DNA of 40,530 nt from a virus: the IMG/VR virus record IMGVR_UViG_3300027833_000103, positions 1-40,530 of that record; one strand, written 5' to 3'. Below are positions 1-6,598 of this stretch, one piece after another. Every line of letters begins with the position of its first letter. Within the stretch, counting starts at the first letter, position 1. The notes beneath the pieces are model-generated. The model had not been told where the DNA came from. It was given only the letters and a program-made list of their open reading frames with translations, and ran no database searches. The translations under genes were made by a program, and so were the position numbers.

Positions 1-63
1 CCATGTCGCCAATCCGGCGGTTACCATAGCCCAAACCACTAGAATGGCCTTAGAGGGCCGCAT

Positions 64-309
64 ATGCAGGCAAACGCCCAGATCGGGCCAACTATGAGGT
101 ACACTATGAGCAGACAAGACATAGATACGAGCTGGCTGGAACACTTAGATACAGTCATAGCCCAGAACCCGACCGAGGCGGCCTTTGCCGAGGACGTTAA
201 CCAACTAATAACTGAGATCACTTGGTCCTGCCCTGTTCGAAACCTCGGACATTCTACTATTACACAACTCGCCTATCATCACGATAATAAACCTCAGAGG
301 AAAAGATAA
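64..309 (+). CDS. Hypothetical small protein
   Basis: I do not recognise this 81-residue soluble protein. The ATG at 64 follows GAGGG with a 6-base gap. A second start at 106 (MSRQDIDTSW) follows GAGG with a similar gap and would give 67 residues. The shorter form is plausible because the first 14 codons lie in what may be a divergent promoter area. The middle is acidic (around TEAAFAEDVNQLITEI) and the C-terminus is basic (KPQRKR). Its stop overlaps the start of the next gene by one base, which indicates one operon ending at the terminator at 724-750. No membrane segment or known motif is visible. Confidence 0.5.
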   Translation: MQANAQIGPTMRYTMSRQDIDTSWLEHLDTVIAQNPTEAAFAEDVNQLITEITWSCPVRNLGHSTITQLAYHHDNKPQRKR

Positions 310-563
310 TGAAAATACGGATACACGTTAACCAACACATAATCAGAGCCAATGCCAAGAACGGTAGGAATGATCCAACTCTGACCGCTAAGACTTATAG
401 ACATAATTACAAAGTCCATGAGGTAGACCTGCAAGTCAGCTCAGAGGTAAAGTATGAGCCAGATCACCCACTACCATGCGGAGCAAAGGTCTGGATCGAA
501 GCTACGGCGCAGGAAATAGCACTAACAAGTATTAGAGGAAGGGAGATTCTCCGTGTATTATAA
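309..563 (+). CDS. Hypothetical small protein
   Basis: This 84-residue protein has an ATG preceded by GAGGAAAAGATA, a good ribosome binding site. I do not recognise the family. It is basic at the N-terminus (MKIRIHVNQHIIRANAKNGR) and looks beta-rich, with alternating hydrophobic residues such as KVHEVDLQVSSEVKY and AKVWIEATAQEIAL. The pattern KVWIEATAQEIA followed by a short basic end could be a small nucleic-acid-binding fold, but that is a guess. It sits between two other small genes in the same operon, and the next gene starts 11 bases before its stop. Confidence 0.6.
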   Translation: MKIRIHVNQHIIRANAKNGRNDPTLTAKTYRHNYKVHEVDLQVSSEVKYEPDHPLPCGAKVWIEATAQEIALTSIRGREILRVL

Positions 564-696
564 TTACCGTTTAACATTCTATGACCCATATGGCGAGTTG
601 ATGTGTCATAAATCTTTTCGTAGCAAGTCAGAGGCAGAGTCAGAGTTTGCCAGAGCAAAGAAAGCAGGACTATGGGTCAGACTATTACCCTGTTAA
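553..696 (+). CDS. Small basic protein, GTG start
   Basis: An easily missed 47-residue gene starts with GTG at 553, inside the end of the previous gene. GGGAG lies 7 bases before the GTG, a good ribosome binding site. The product begins MYYNYRLTFYDPYGELMCHK, followed by a charged helix (SKSEAESEFARAKKAG) and the end LWVRLLPC. Its amino-acid use looks like real coding sequence rather than chance. It stops 28 bases before the stem of a strong intrinsic terminator, so it is the last gene of this small operon. Function is unknown. Confidence 0.6.
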   Translation: MYYNYRLTFYDPYGELMCHKSFRSKSEAESEFARAKKAGLWVRLLPC

Positions 697-723
697 ATAC
701 TAATACTATTAATCTGACTAAGG

Positions 724-750
724 CTCTGAGTATTACTCAGGGTCTTTTTC
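724..750 (+). terminator. Intrinsic terminator
   Basis: The sequence forms CTCTGAGT, a 3-base loop, then ACTCAGGG (one G-T pair), followed directly by TCTTTTTC. This is a classic stem plus U-tract for rightward transcription. It closes the operon 64-696 and isolates it from the thyX block. Confidence 0.8.
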
Positions 751-844
751 TTAGTCTTACTCTTAATAGTACTCTTAGTCATACTAAGACCAGGACTAAT
801 ACTCCGAGTCATATTAATACTCTTAGGCCGGGCATTACTAATAG

Positions 845-972
845 CCCTACAATGGAAAGCCCTCCGTGGGAATTTGGCCCCTACGTGGGAATTTAGTGTG
901 ATATATTTATCACCCCTACGTGGGAATTTGTACCCTCCGTGGGAATTTGCTTGCACCCTCCGTGGGAATTTG
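845..972 (+). repeat. Cluster of five 17-bp iterons plus a degenerate copy
   Basis: Five direct copies of CCC-T-(A/C)-CGTGGGAATTT-(G/A) start at 860, 879, 914, 933 and 956. A degenerate copy (CCCTACAATGGAAAG) starts at 845, and another lies inside the next gene at 1059. The core CGTGGGAATTT is identical in all five. Spacings are 19, 35, 19 and 23 bases, and the long gap is filled by the 898-913 palindrome. Iterons of this kind usually bind an initiator or regulator. The identity of the binding protein is unknown. Confidence 0.85.
898..913. repeat. Perfect palindrome in the iteron cluster
   Basis: GTGATA-TATT-TATCAC is a perfect inverted repeat lying between the second and third iterons, so the iterons flank it on both sides. 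It could be an operator or an easily melted, cruciform-forming centre of an origin. Confidence 0.75.
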
Positions 973-1002
973 ATTTAGTACTGGCAATGAAGGAGAAAAA
1001 AG

Positions 1003-1140
1003 ATGAGTGAAGAACTAAAAAAAGAGTTGCGTATGATTGGTGTACTAGATCATAAAGTCCCTACGGTGGAAAATGATACGGCACCCATATGGGTAAGAGA
1101 CGATGTAACATTTGATGATAACGGTGAGCCAAACTTTTAG
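1003..1140 (+). CDS. Hypothetical small acidic protein
   Basis: A 45-residue gene with a strong ribosome binding site (AAGGAGAAAAAAG before the ATG). It is the first gene of the replication block, directly after the iteron cluster. The product starts MSEELKKELRMIGVLDH and ends DDVTFDDNGEPNF, so it is acidic toward the C-terminus. I do not recognise it. It contains a degenerate copy of the iteron (1059-1075) in its coding sequence. Confidence 0.65.
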   Translation: MSEELKKELRMIGVLDHKVPTVENDTAPIWVRDDVTFDDNGEPNF

Positions 1141-1149
1141 GAGAGAGCT

Positions 1150-1314
1150 ATGATAAACAGAGATGTGTGGTTAGAGACACTAGACAAGTGTAAAGACGAC
1201 TACAAGATAATAAAGAGAGAGGCAGATTTGTGGGAGAGAGAAGCCAAGCGTCTGCTAGAAGAAAACCACAAACTAAAGGCACAGCTGCGGCTGTGGAAGG
1301 GTACAGGACTATGA
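1150..1314 (+). CDS. Small coiled-coil protein
   Basis: A 54-residue gene whose ATG follows GGAGAGAGCT. The product is highly charged and almost wholly helical, with a heptad-like pattern through WLETLDKCKDDYKIIKREAD and WEREAKRLLEENHKLKAQLR, so a short coiled coil is likely. Its stop codon overlaps the thyX start in an ATGA arrangement (1311-1314), implying translational coupling. Similar short coiled-coil genes precede metabolism genes in many phages, but no function can be given. Confidence 0.65.
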   Translation: MINRDVWLETLDKCKDDYKIIKREADLWEREAKRLLEENHKLKAQLRLWKGTGL

Positions 1315-1937
1315 TCGAAGTAACATACATAGACCACATGGGCAGTGACCTGAGTGTAGTCAATGCAGCTAGGGTAAGCTTTGGTAAGACACACAAAGCT
1401 ATGACAGAGGGTGACACCAAGCTGATCAAATACCTAGCCAAGCATAAGCATATGTCACCCTTTGGTCATGCCTTTGCTAGTTTTCATATCAAGGCTCCTA
1501 TCTTTGTCGCTAGGCAGTTGGTCAAGCATAAGTTCCTACGATGGAATGAGGTGTCTCGTAGGTATGTGGACAGTGATCCAGAGTTCTATGAGCCTGAACA
1601 TTGGAGGGACAAGAGTGAGGATAAGAAGCAGGGGAGCGGTGGAAAAAGTCAGTCCCAGTACTTCCCTAACATCTATGTAAAGGAGGTGGCAGAGAAGGCA
1701 CTAGGTGACTACAAGAAGATGCTAACTCAAGGAATAGCACCAGAGCAAGCACGTATGGTACTACCTCAGTCTACAATGACAGAGTGGTACTGGTCAGGCT
1801 CACTAGATGCCTTCATAGACATGTGTAACCTCAGGTGTAAGCCTGATACGCAGTATGAGACAAGGTTAGTAGCAGACTACATAAAAAGTGAGATGATCAA
1901 ACTGTTCCCAGTATCAGTAGAGGCTTTAGTAAGATGA
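1311..1937 (+). CDS. thyX: Flavin-dependent thymidylate synthase
   Basis: This 208-residue enzyme makes dTMP from dUMP using methylene-tetrahydrofolate, FAD and NADPH. The start at 1311 is chosen over the longer frame from 1230 because the ATG overlaps the preceding stop (ATGA) and the protein then begins MIEVTYIDHMGSD, as ThyX proteins do. The signature region, residues 72-85, reads KHKFLRWNEVSRRY. The family motif is RHR-x7-S, so His73 and Ser82 are kept but both arginines are lysines. An upstream segment HMSPFGHAF matches the usual HxSPFEH with Gly in place of Glu. The C-terminal part has ARMVLP and LRCKPDTQYETR, matching the substrate-binding end. It works with the RNR at 9275 and the MazG-like protein at 8663 in nucleotide supply. 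Confidence 0.93.
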   Translation: MIEVTYIDHMGSDLSVVNAARVSFGKTHKAMTEGDTKLIKYLAKHKHMSPFGHAFASFHIKAPIFVARQLVKHKFLRWNEVSRRYVDSDPEFYEPEHWRDKSEDKKQGSGGKSQSQYFPNIYVKEVAEKALGDYKKMLTQGIAPEQARMVLPQSTMTEWYWSGSLDAFIDMCNLRCKPDTQYETRLVADYIKSEMIKLFPVSVEALVR

Positions 1938-2131
1938 CGTTTTGTGAAATTATGTACTACTTAGAAAAAATAGAAATGCACTTTTCTGACAAGTTTGCTG
2001 CTAGGATAATGCTAATAGTTCAAAACAAGGTACGGGAAGTTAATGCAAACGAGGACTTTAAAGATTGGTCACTGGACTACATATTAGAACTTAACGACAA
2101 CCACAAGGAGCTGAGGCGTAATGAAGATTGA
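1934..2131 (+). CDS. Hypothetical small protein
   Basis: A 65-residue protein starting in an ATGA overlap with the thyX stop, so it is probably translated by coupling. It is helical with an amphipathic middle (FAARIMLIVQNKVREVNANE) and an acidic, charged end (LNDNHKELRRNED). I see no known domain. The next gene starts 11 bases before its stop. Confidence 0.6.
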   Translation: MTFCEIMYYLEKIEMHFSDKFAARIMLIVQNKVREVNANEDFKDWSLDYILELNDNHKELRRNED

Positions 2132-2243
2132 ATGGCTAGACCCCTATACGTTGTACATTACACACAACAACTACATGTACTGTGTGTTTGAACAAGATGG
2201 TAAAATCATTATGGAATGTAGAAAGCTACCCGCTAGTGACTAA
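2121..2243 (+). CDS. Hypothetical small protein
   Basis: A 40-residue gene with AAGGAG about 9 bases before its ATG, overlapping the end of the previous gene. The product (MKIEWLDPYTLYITHNNYMY at the N-terminus) is aromatic-rich and looks like a small beta hairpin or sheet. It is the last gene before the regulatory gap at 2244-2424. Function is unknown. Confidence 0.55.
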   Translation: MKIEWLDPYTLYITHNNYMYCVFEQDGKIIMECRKLPASD

Positions 2244-2424
2244 CATAAGTTTAACATAAGTTATTACTATTATGTTTAATACTAATAGTTAAAAGCTTAT
2301 GTTTAACTAAAGGGTACTTAAGGTAGATGGAACTTTTTATTTTGTTGTCAAGGGGCAGATAAATATTTATTTTCTACTTGTATCTTTGTTGCCATATGAT
2401 ATGTGTTGTCGAAAGGAGAACACA
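2244..2424 (+). promoter_or_regulatory. Regulatory gap before the primase-helicase
   Basis: A 180-base AT-rich gap. It holds a dyad ACTATTA-N10-TAATAGT at 2267-2290 inside a 26-base block (2266-2291) that recurs with two mismatches at 39945-39970. A promoter-like pair follows: TTGTCA at 2345-2350, a 17-base spacer, then TATTTT at 2368-2373. The GTTGTCAAGGGG part of this promoter also recurs near 40046. GAAAGGAGAACACA just before 2425 is the ribosome binding site for the next gene. The dyad upstream of a promoter suggests an operator. Confidence 0.6.
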
Positions 2425-4008
2425 ATGACTGAAACACCACACCAACCCTGCCCCTTCGTAGACTGTGGCTCGTCTGACGCCTTTGCGTACAACACAGAAG
2501 GCTACGGCAAGTGTCACAGCTGCGGACAAGGCTACCCTGCCAACAAGTCACACGCTACCTTTGACTGGGCAGACGATAAGTACCCGAAGAAAGAAAGAGG
2601 AAACATGAGCGAACATATCCCGACCACAAAGACCATACCCACTACGGGTGATGGCAAGTACGTAGACATGAGGGGCATCAAAGCCTCTACTATGGAAGAC
2701 TACGGTGTAATGACCTACGACAACACACAAGAGTACAAGTACCCTAGTGGTGGCGTGAAGGTACGTAACCTTAAAGAGAAAGGCTTCTGGGCTAAAGAAG
2801 GGTTCAAGGGTGACGAGCTGTTCGGTATGAACTTCTTTACCGCTGGTTCATCTAAGATGTTAACCATCACTGAGGGAGAGCTGGACGCCCTCTCTGTGTC
2901 CCAGATGCTTAAGTCGGGTACCTACACTAACCCTGTGGTATCGTTGCCCTCTGCGACCCCCTCTAAGAAGCTGTGGGAGAACTGTAGTGAGTGGATCAAT
3001 AGCTTTGAGAAGATCATTATCAGTGTTGACGGTGATGAGGCAGGCAATGCTATCGCCACTAAGATATCAAAGCTGTTCCCCAACAAGACTTACAGGGTGT
3101 CGCATGACAAGTACAAAGACGCTAACGAGTTTCTACAGGCTGGGGCTGGACAAGAGTTTAAGTCTGCTTGGTGGAACGCTAAGAAGTATGTTCCTGACAA
3201 TGTTCTTAACACTGCTGATCAGTTCCTTAAGCTGTTTAGAGAGACTCCCGACCATCAGTTTGTGCCTACAGGTATCCAATCCCTTGACGACAAAATCATG
3301 GGACTCATGCAAGGTCACTTTACCGTCATTAAGGCACCCACTGGTATCGGCAAGACAGAGGTAATGCGGTACTTAGAGTACAACCTGATCCAACGGGATG
3401 TACCCTTTGCCAGTTGGCACTTGGAAGAGACAAAGCTTAGGAGCCTCTTAGGGCTCGTTAGTTACAAGCTGGGCATGAACGTGACCCGAAGAGACCTGAT
3501 CGACGCTGGTGGTGCTACTGAGCAAGTGGAAGATGCCATTCGTCAGATAGCTGCCAACGAGTGTATCTATCAGTTCTTCTTAGGTGACGGTCAGGGTACT
3601 GAAGAGTTGTGTGAGCAGATCAGATACTTCCGTGAGGCTTGCGGTGTTCGCTATGTATTCTTTGAGCCTATCCAAGATGTAGTGTCAGGTCGATCAGAGA
3701 GTTCTAAGGAAGAGTTGTTGTCGGACTTGTCTGTACGGTTGTCTAAGTTAGCAGCAGAGCTTAACGTGGGTATCATCACTATCGCACACACTAATGATGA
3801 TGGTGATCCAAAGTATTGTAAAATGATTGGACAAAGGGCTTCAGTTATTATAGACTTGAGCAGAGACAAGGAAGCAGAGGACGATCAAGAAAGAAACACA
3901 ACCACCTTGAAGGTTGAGAAGAACCGCCCATGTAGTGAAGAGGGCTATGCTGGTTCACTACGGTTTAACATGGATACTTTTACTTTACAGGAACTAGACT
4001 ATGGATAA
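2425..4008 (+). CDS. T7 gp4-like primase-helicase
   Basis: This 527-residue replication protein primes lagging-strand synthesis and unwinds DNA as a hexamer. Domains in order: a zinc ribbon (Cys9, Cys14, Cys30, Cys33); a TOPRIM primase domain with Glu150 in ITEGELDA and the Asp202/Asp204 motif VDGDEAG; a linker; then a RecA-like DnaB-type helicase with Walker A APTGIGKT at residues 304-311. Start 2425 has a clear AAAGGAGA binding site, so the longer frame from 2386 is not used. An in-frame ATG at 2605 (Met61) lies just after the zinc ribbon and is preceded by AGAGGAAAC, so a shorter form without the zinc ribbon may be made, as with T7 gp4B. It overlaps the next gene by 8 bases. Its partners should be the polymerase at 4674 and the SSB at 6599. 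Confidence 0.92.
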   Translation: MTETPHQPCPFVDCGSSDAFAYNTEGYGKCHSCGQGYPANKSHATFDWADDKYPKKERGNMSEHIPTTKTIPTTGDGKYVDMRGIKASTMEDYGVMTYDNTQEYKYPSGGVKVRNLKEKGFWAKEGFKGDELFGMNFFTAGSSKMLTITEGELDALSVSQMLKSGTYTNPVVSLPSATPSKKLWENCSEWINSFEKIIISVDGDEAGNAIATKISKLFPNKTYRVSHDKYKDANEFLQAGAGQEFKSAWWNAKKYVPDNVLNTADQFLKLFRETPDHQFVPTGIQSLDDKIMGLMQGHFTVIKAPTGIGKTEVMRYLEYNLIQRDVPFASWHLEETKLRSLLGLVSYKLGMNVTRRDLIDAGGATEQVEDAIRQIAANECIYQFFLGDGQGTEELCEQIRYFREACGVRYVFFEPIQDVVSGRSESSKEELLSDLSVRLSKLAAELNVGIITIAHTNDDGDPKYCKMIGQRASVIIDLSRDKEAEDDQERNTTTLKVEKNRPCSEEGYAGSLRFNMDTFTLQELDYG

Positions 4009-4264
4009 TATAGTACCGATAGACGATGACATGGACGAGCAGGACTACTACAAATACAACGAAGTTTATACAGTGATCGTACCAGTGCTTGACGGGACAC
4101 AAGATATTATAGTAAGGTTAGGCATGGACGATAAGTACGACCCCGAAGCTTGGACACTACTGGGCGCCTATGGGGATCAAGACGGAGAGGTCTATGACCT
4201 CAACATAGGGCAATACTGCATGGCTATAGAGTTAGTGCAGACAATACACAGGAGATTGATATGA
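4001..4264 (+). CDS. Hypothetical acidic protein
   Basis: An 87-residue, strongly acidic protein (it begins MDNIVPIDDDMDEQDYYKYN) that looks beta-rich in the middle. It starts 8 bases before the stop of the primase-helicase and overlaps the next gene by 4 bases, so it is co-translated with replication genes. Highly acidic small phage proteins can be DNA mimics or inhibitors, but nothing in the sequence proves that. I do not recognise the family. Confidence 0.6.
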   Translation: MDNIVPIDDDMDEQDYYKYNEVYTVIVPVLDGTQDIIVRLGMDDKYDPEAWTLLGAYGDQDGEVYDLNIGQYCMAIELVQTIHRRLI

Positions 4265-4671
4265 CTACCAGTAAGGTGTGTAGGACTTGTGACGGAACTT
4301 TCCCCCTCACAGATTTTCACAAGCAGCATGATATGCGGGACGGAAGACGCAACGAGTGCAAGACCTGCTATAACTTAGACTTAAGTGTTAAGGCTTGCTT
4401 GCGCCGAGGTTTTGCTTCTTTGAAGCCAGCCGCTTGTGAGTGCTGTGGTAAGGTGACAGACAAGCTTAGTATTGATCACGATCACAAAACTAAGATGTTC
4501 CGAGGGTATTTATGTACCTCTTGTAACAGTAAGATTGGCTATATGGGTGATACCCTACAAGGTGTAAAAGACTGTGGCGCACATCGGATGTATGTGGACT
4601 ATATGAAGCGTTCGCAGTGGCGTATGGGATTTACCCACAGCGCAGGGAATAAGTACAAGCAAGGGATATAA
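4261..4671 (+). CDS. Recombination endonuclease VII-like nuclease
   Basis: A 136-residue HNH/beta-beta-alpha-metal nuclease of the T4 endonuclease VII family, which resolves branched DNA such as Holliday junctions. Two CxxC pairs (C-R-T-C near residue 8 and C-K-T-C near residue 36) form an N-terminal zinc site. A further pair (CECCGKV) precedes the catalytic segment LSIDHDHKTKMFRGYLCTSC, where the DHDH and the downstream Cys pair and Asn are typical (NSKIGYMGD). It sits between the primase-helicase and the polymerase, which fits branch resolution during replication. A free-standing homing HNH is the main alternative, but the position and match to endonuclease VII argue for a resident gene. 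Confidence 0.85.
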   Translation: MTTSKVCRTCDGTFPLTDFHKQHDMRDGRRNECKTCYNLDLSVKACLRRGFASLKPAACECCGKVTDKLSIDHDHKTKMFRGYLCTSCNSKIGYMGDTLQGVKDCGAHRMYVDYMKRSQWRMGFTHSAGNKYKQGI

Positions 4672-4673
4672 CT

Positions 4674-6536
4674 ATGACTGTATTCGATATTGAAACTGAC
4701 GGGTTCTTGGACAAGCTAACCAAGATACACGTTGTAAGCTATAAGACCCCTGACATGGCAGACCCTGTGTCTATGTTTGACTATGATGAAATGCGTGAGT
4801 TCTTCTTAAGTCAAGACACTCTGATCGGTCACTTCATTGTAGGCTTCGATGTTCCTGCTATCGAAAAGGTCTTGGGCATTACTATCAAAGCTAAGTTGAT
4901 CGACACCTTAAGCATCAGTTGGTACTTGTCGCCAGAGAGGGCCAGTCATGGTCTTGCCTCTTATGGTGAAGACTTTGGTGTGCCTAAGCCTGTAGTAGAT
5001 GACTGGGACAACTTGTCGCAGGACGAGTATGCTCACCGTTGTCAAGAAGACGTTAAGATCAACTTTCGTCTGTGGTCAATACAAGAGAAGAAGCTTGACC
5101 GCTTGTACATGCAGGAGTCAGAGAAGGTTAGGTTCTTGTCTTACCTGACAACCAAGATGCAGACTGCTAGGGAGCAAGCTGACAACGGCTGGCGGGTAGA
5201 CTTACTTAAAGCTAACGCCCTGTTGATTGACTGGGAAGCAGCCAAGTCAGTTAAGGTCGATCAGTTAGTGCAAGTCATGCCTGAGAAGCAACACTGGGTT
5301 ATGAAAAACAAGCCAGCACTTGAGCGTATGACCCTTAAGAACGGCCTACCTTCTGTTGCTGCTACTAAGTGGTTCGAACTACTGGCTGAAGCTAAGTACC
5401 CTATGACTACAGAGAGCCTACGGGTGCTACACAAGACTGATCCAGCCAACCCTAACTCACCAGATCAGGTGAAGGACTGGCTGTTCTCTATGGGTTGGGA
5501 GCCCTGTACGTTTAACTTTATTAAGGAAAGTGACGGCCAAAGTGTACACATGGTTGAAAGGAAGGTACCACAAATCCGTAAGGACGGTGAGCTGTGTAAC
5601 AGTGTTAAGCGTCTTATAAGTGTCAATGGTGATGTAGCATTACTGGACGGCCTTACTGTGTTGTCGCACCGTATTGGTATCATCAAGTCTTTCATCTCCT
5701 GTGAGAGAGGCGGGTTCCTTAAGGCTACCATTACTGGCCTGACTAACACGTTTAGGTTCAAGCACTCACGACCTTTAGTTAACCTACCATCGGTGGACAA
5801 GCCTTACGGTAAGGACATTCGTGGCTGTTTGATAGCAAGGGACGGTATGACTTTGTGTGGTGCTGACATGGTTAGTTTAGAGGACACTACCAAGCGTCAC
5901 TACATGCAACCTCTTGACCCTGACTACGTTAATGACATGTCCAAGGAAGGGTTTGACCCTCACCTTGACCTCGCTAAGTTTGCTGGTGCTGTAACACAGG
6001 AAGACATCGACAAGCACAACTCTGGGGAAGTTAGCCTTAAAGCTTTACGGAAGAACTACAAGGTCGTTAACTATAGTGCCACGTATGGTGTAGGAGCCCC
6101 TAAGCTGGCACGTGAGACAGGTCTTACACAAACGGCAGCAGCTAACCTACTAGAAGCTTTCTGGGCCCGTAACTGGGCAGTACAGAGGGTGGCTAACAAT
6201 GCTAAGGTTAGGGAGCTTATGGGTAAGTCGTGGATACAAAACCCTGTGTCAAAGTTCTGGCATGTGTTGCGTAGTGACAAGGACAGGTTCAGCACGTTAA
6301 ACCAAAGCACAGGCGTCTACTGCTTTGACACTTGGGTTAGCCACGTCAGAAAGTCTGGTGTTAAGATACTTGGGCAGTTCCATGACGAGATCATTGCAGA
6401 AGTACCAAAGGGAGAAGAAGCAAGACTATCTAGTATGCTAAAAGATGCTATGAGCTGTGCCAATGACAGTGTTAAGCTGAACCTTCCGTTAGGTATAGAT
6501 CACTCTTTTGGTAAAAGTTATGCAGAAATCCACTAA
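4674..6536 (+). CDS. polA: Family A DNA polymerase with 3'-5' exonuclease
   Basis: This 620-residue replicative polymerase is of the T7 gp5 type. The N-terminal proofreading domain has Exo I (Asp5 and Glu7 in FDIETDG), Exo II (Asp59 in GHFIVGFDVP) and Exo III (Tyr119 to Asp126). The polymerase domain has motif A around Asp398 (GADMVSLE), motif B from Arg459 to Gly472 (RKNYKVVNYSATYG) and motif C at His570-Asp571-Glu572 (FHDE). The motif B residue matching E. coli Phe762 is Tyr467, the residue linked in family A enzymes to poor discrimination against dideoxynucleotides. The protein is shorter than T7 gp5 (704 residues). The gene begins 2 bases after the endonuclease VII stop. Confidence 0.95.
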   Translation: MTVFDIETDGFLDKLTKIHVVSYKTPDMADPVSMFDYDEMREFFLSQDTLIGHFIVGFDVPAIEKVLGITIKAKLIDTLSISWYLSPERASHGLASYGEDFGVPKPVVDDWDNLSQDEYAHRCQEDVKINFRLWSIQEKKLDRLYMQESEKVRFLSYLTTKMQTAREQADNGWRVDLLKANALLIDWEAAKSVKVDQLVQVMPEKQHWVMKNKPALERMTLKNGLPSVAATKWFELLAEAKYPMTTESLRVLHKTDPANPNSPDQVKDWLFSMGWEPCTFNFIKESDGQSVHMVERKVPQIRKDGELCNSVKRLISVNGDVALLDGLTVLSHRIGIIKSFISCERGGFLKATITGLTNTFRFKHSRPLVNLPSVDKPYGKDIRGCLIARDGMTLCGADMVSLEDTTKRHYMQPLDPDYVNDMSKEGFDPHLDLAKFAGAVTQEDIDKHNSGEVSLKALRKNYKVVNYSATYGVGAPKLARETGLTQTAAANLLEAFWARNWAVQRVANNAKVRELMGKSWIQNPVSKFWHVLRSDKDRFSTLNQSTGVYCFDTWVSHVRKSGVKILGQFHDEIIAEVPKGEEARLSSMLKDAMSCANDSVKLNLPLGIDHSFGKSYAEIH

Positions 6537-6542
6537 AGGGGG

Positions 6543-6572
6543 TTGAAAGACCCTTACTACCTACTATATAAT
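6543..6572 (+). promoter_or_regulatory. Sigma70-like promoter for the SSB operon
   Basis: TTGAAA at 6543-6548, an 18-base spacer, and a perfect TATAAT at 6567-6572. This is the clearest host-type promoter in the rightward block, placed 27 bases before the ATG of the probable SSB gene. It would give this abundant protein and the genes after it extra transcription. An AAGGG/CCCTT stem at about 6536-6555 overlaps the -35 and could be a weak terminator for polA. Confidence 0.65.
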
Positions 6573-6598
6573 ATAAACACTCAACAAAGGAATATAAA

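Larger units (their letters stand above)
697..1002. promoter_or_regulatory. Non-coding control region, possible replication origin
   Basis: About 300 bases without a convincing gene. The first half (697-844) is AT-rich, built from short recurring pieces such as ACTAATACT, ACTCTTA and TAATAGT, and contains the terminator at 724-750 and a second small hairpin (CTTAG-TCATA-CTAAG, 774-788). The second half (845-972) contains five copies of a 17-bp repeat around a palindrome. The promoter for the 1003-13080 block should be here, but I see no clear -35/-10 pair. Open frames crossing the region have repeated low-complexity translations and no ribosome binding site. Confidence 0.6.

Noticed and set aside
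672-896. Open frame of 74 residues on the + strand
   Set aside because: It runs through the intrinsic terminator and the AT-rich tract and iterons; translation is low-complexity (many Thr/Asn/Leu) and no binding site precedes it.
693-956. Open frame of 87 residues on the - strand with repeated NSHxGxKFPRR
   Set aside because: The protein repeat is only the translation of the DNA iterons; no binding site and the rest is low-complexity.
845-972. CRISPR array
   Set aside because: Repeats are 17 bp with gaps of 2 to 18 bases, much too short for spacers, and no cas genes are present.
4261-4671. Free-standing homing endonuclease
   Set aside because: HNH-like core could suggest this, but the two N-terminal CxxC pairs, overlap with the neighbouring gene and position favour a resident endonuclease VII.
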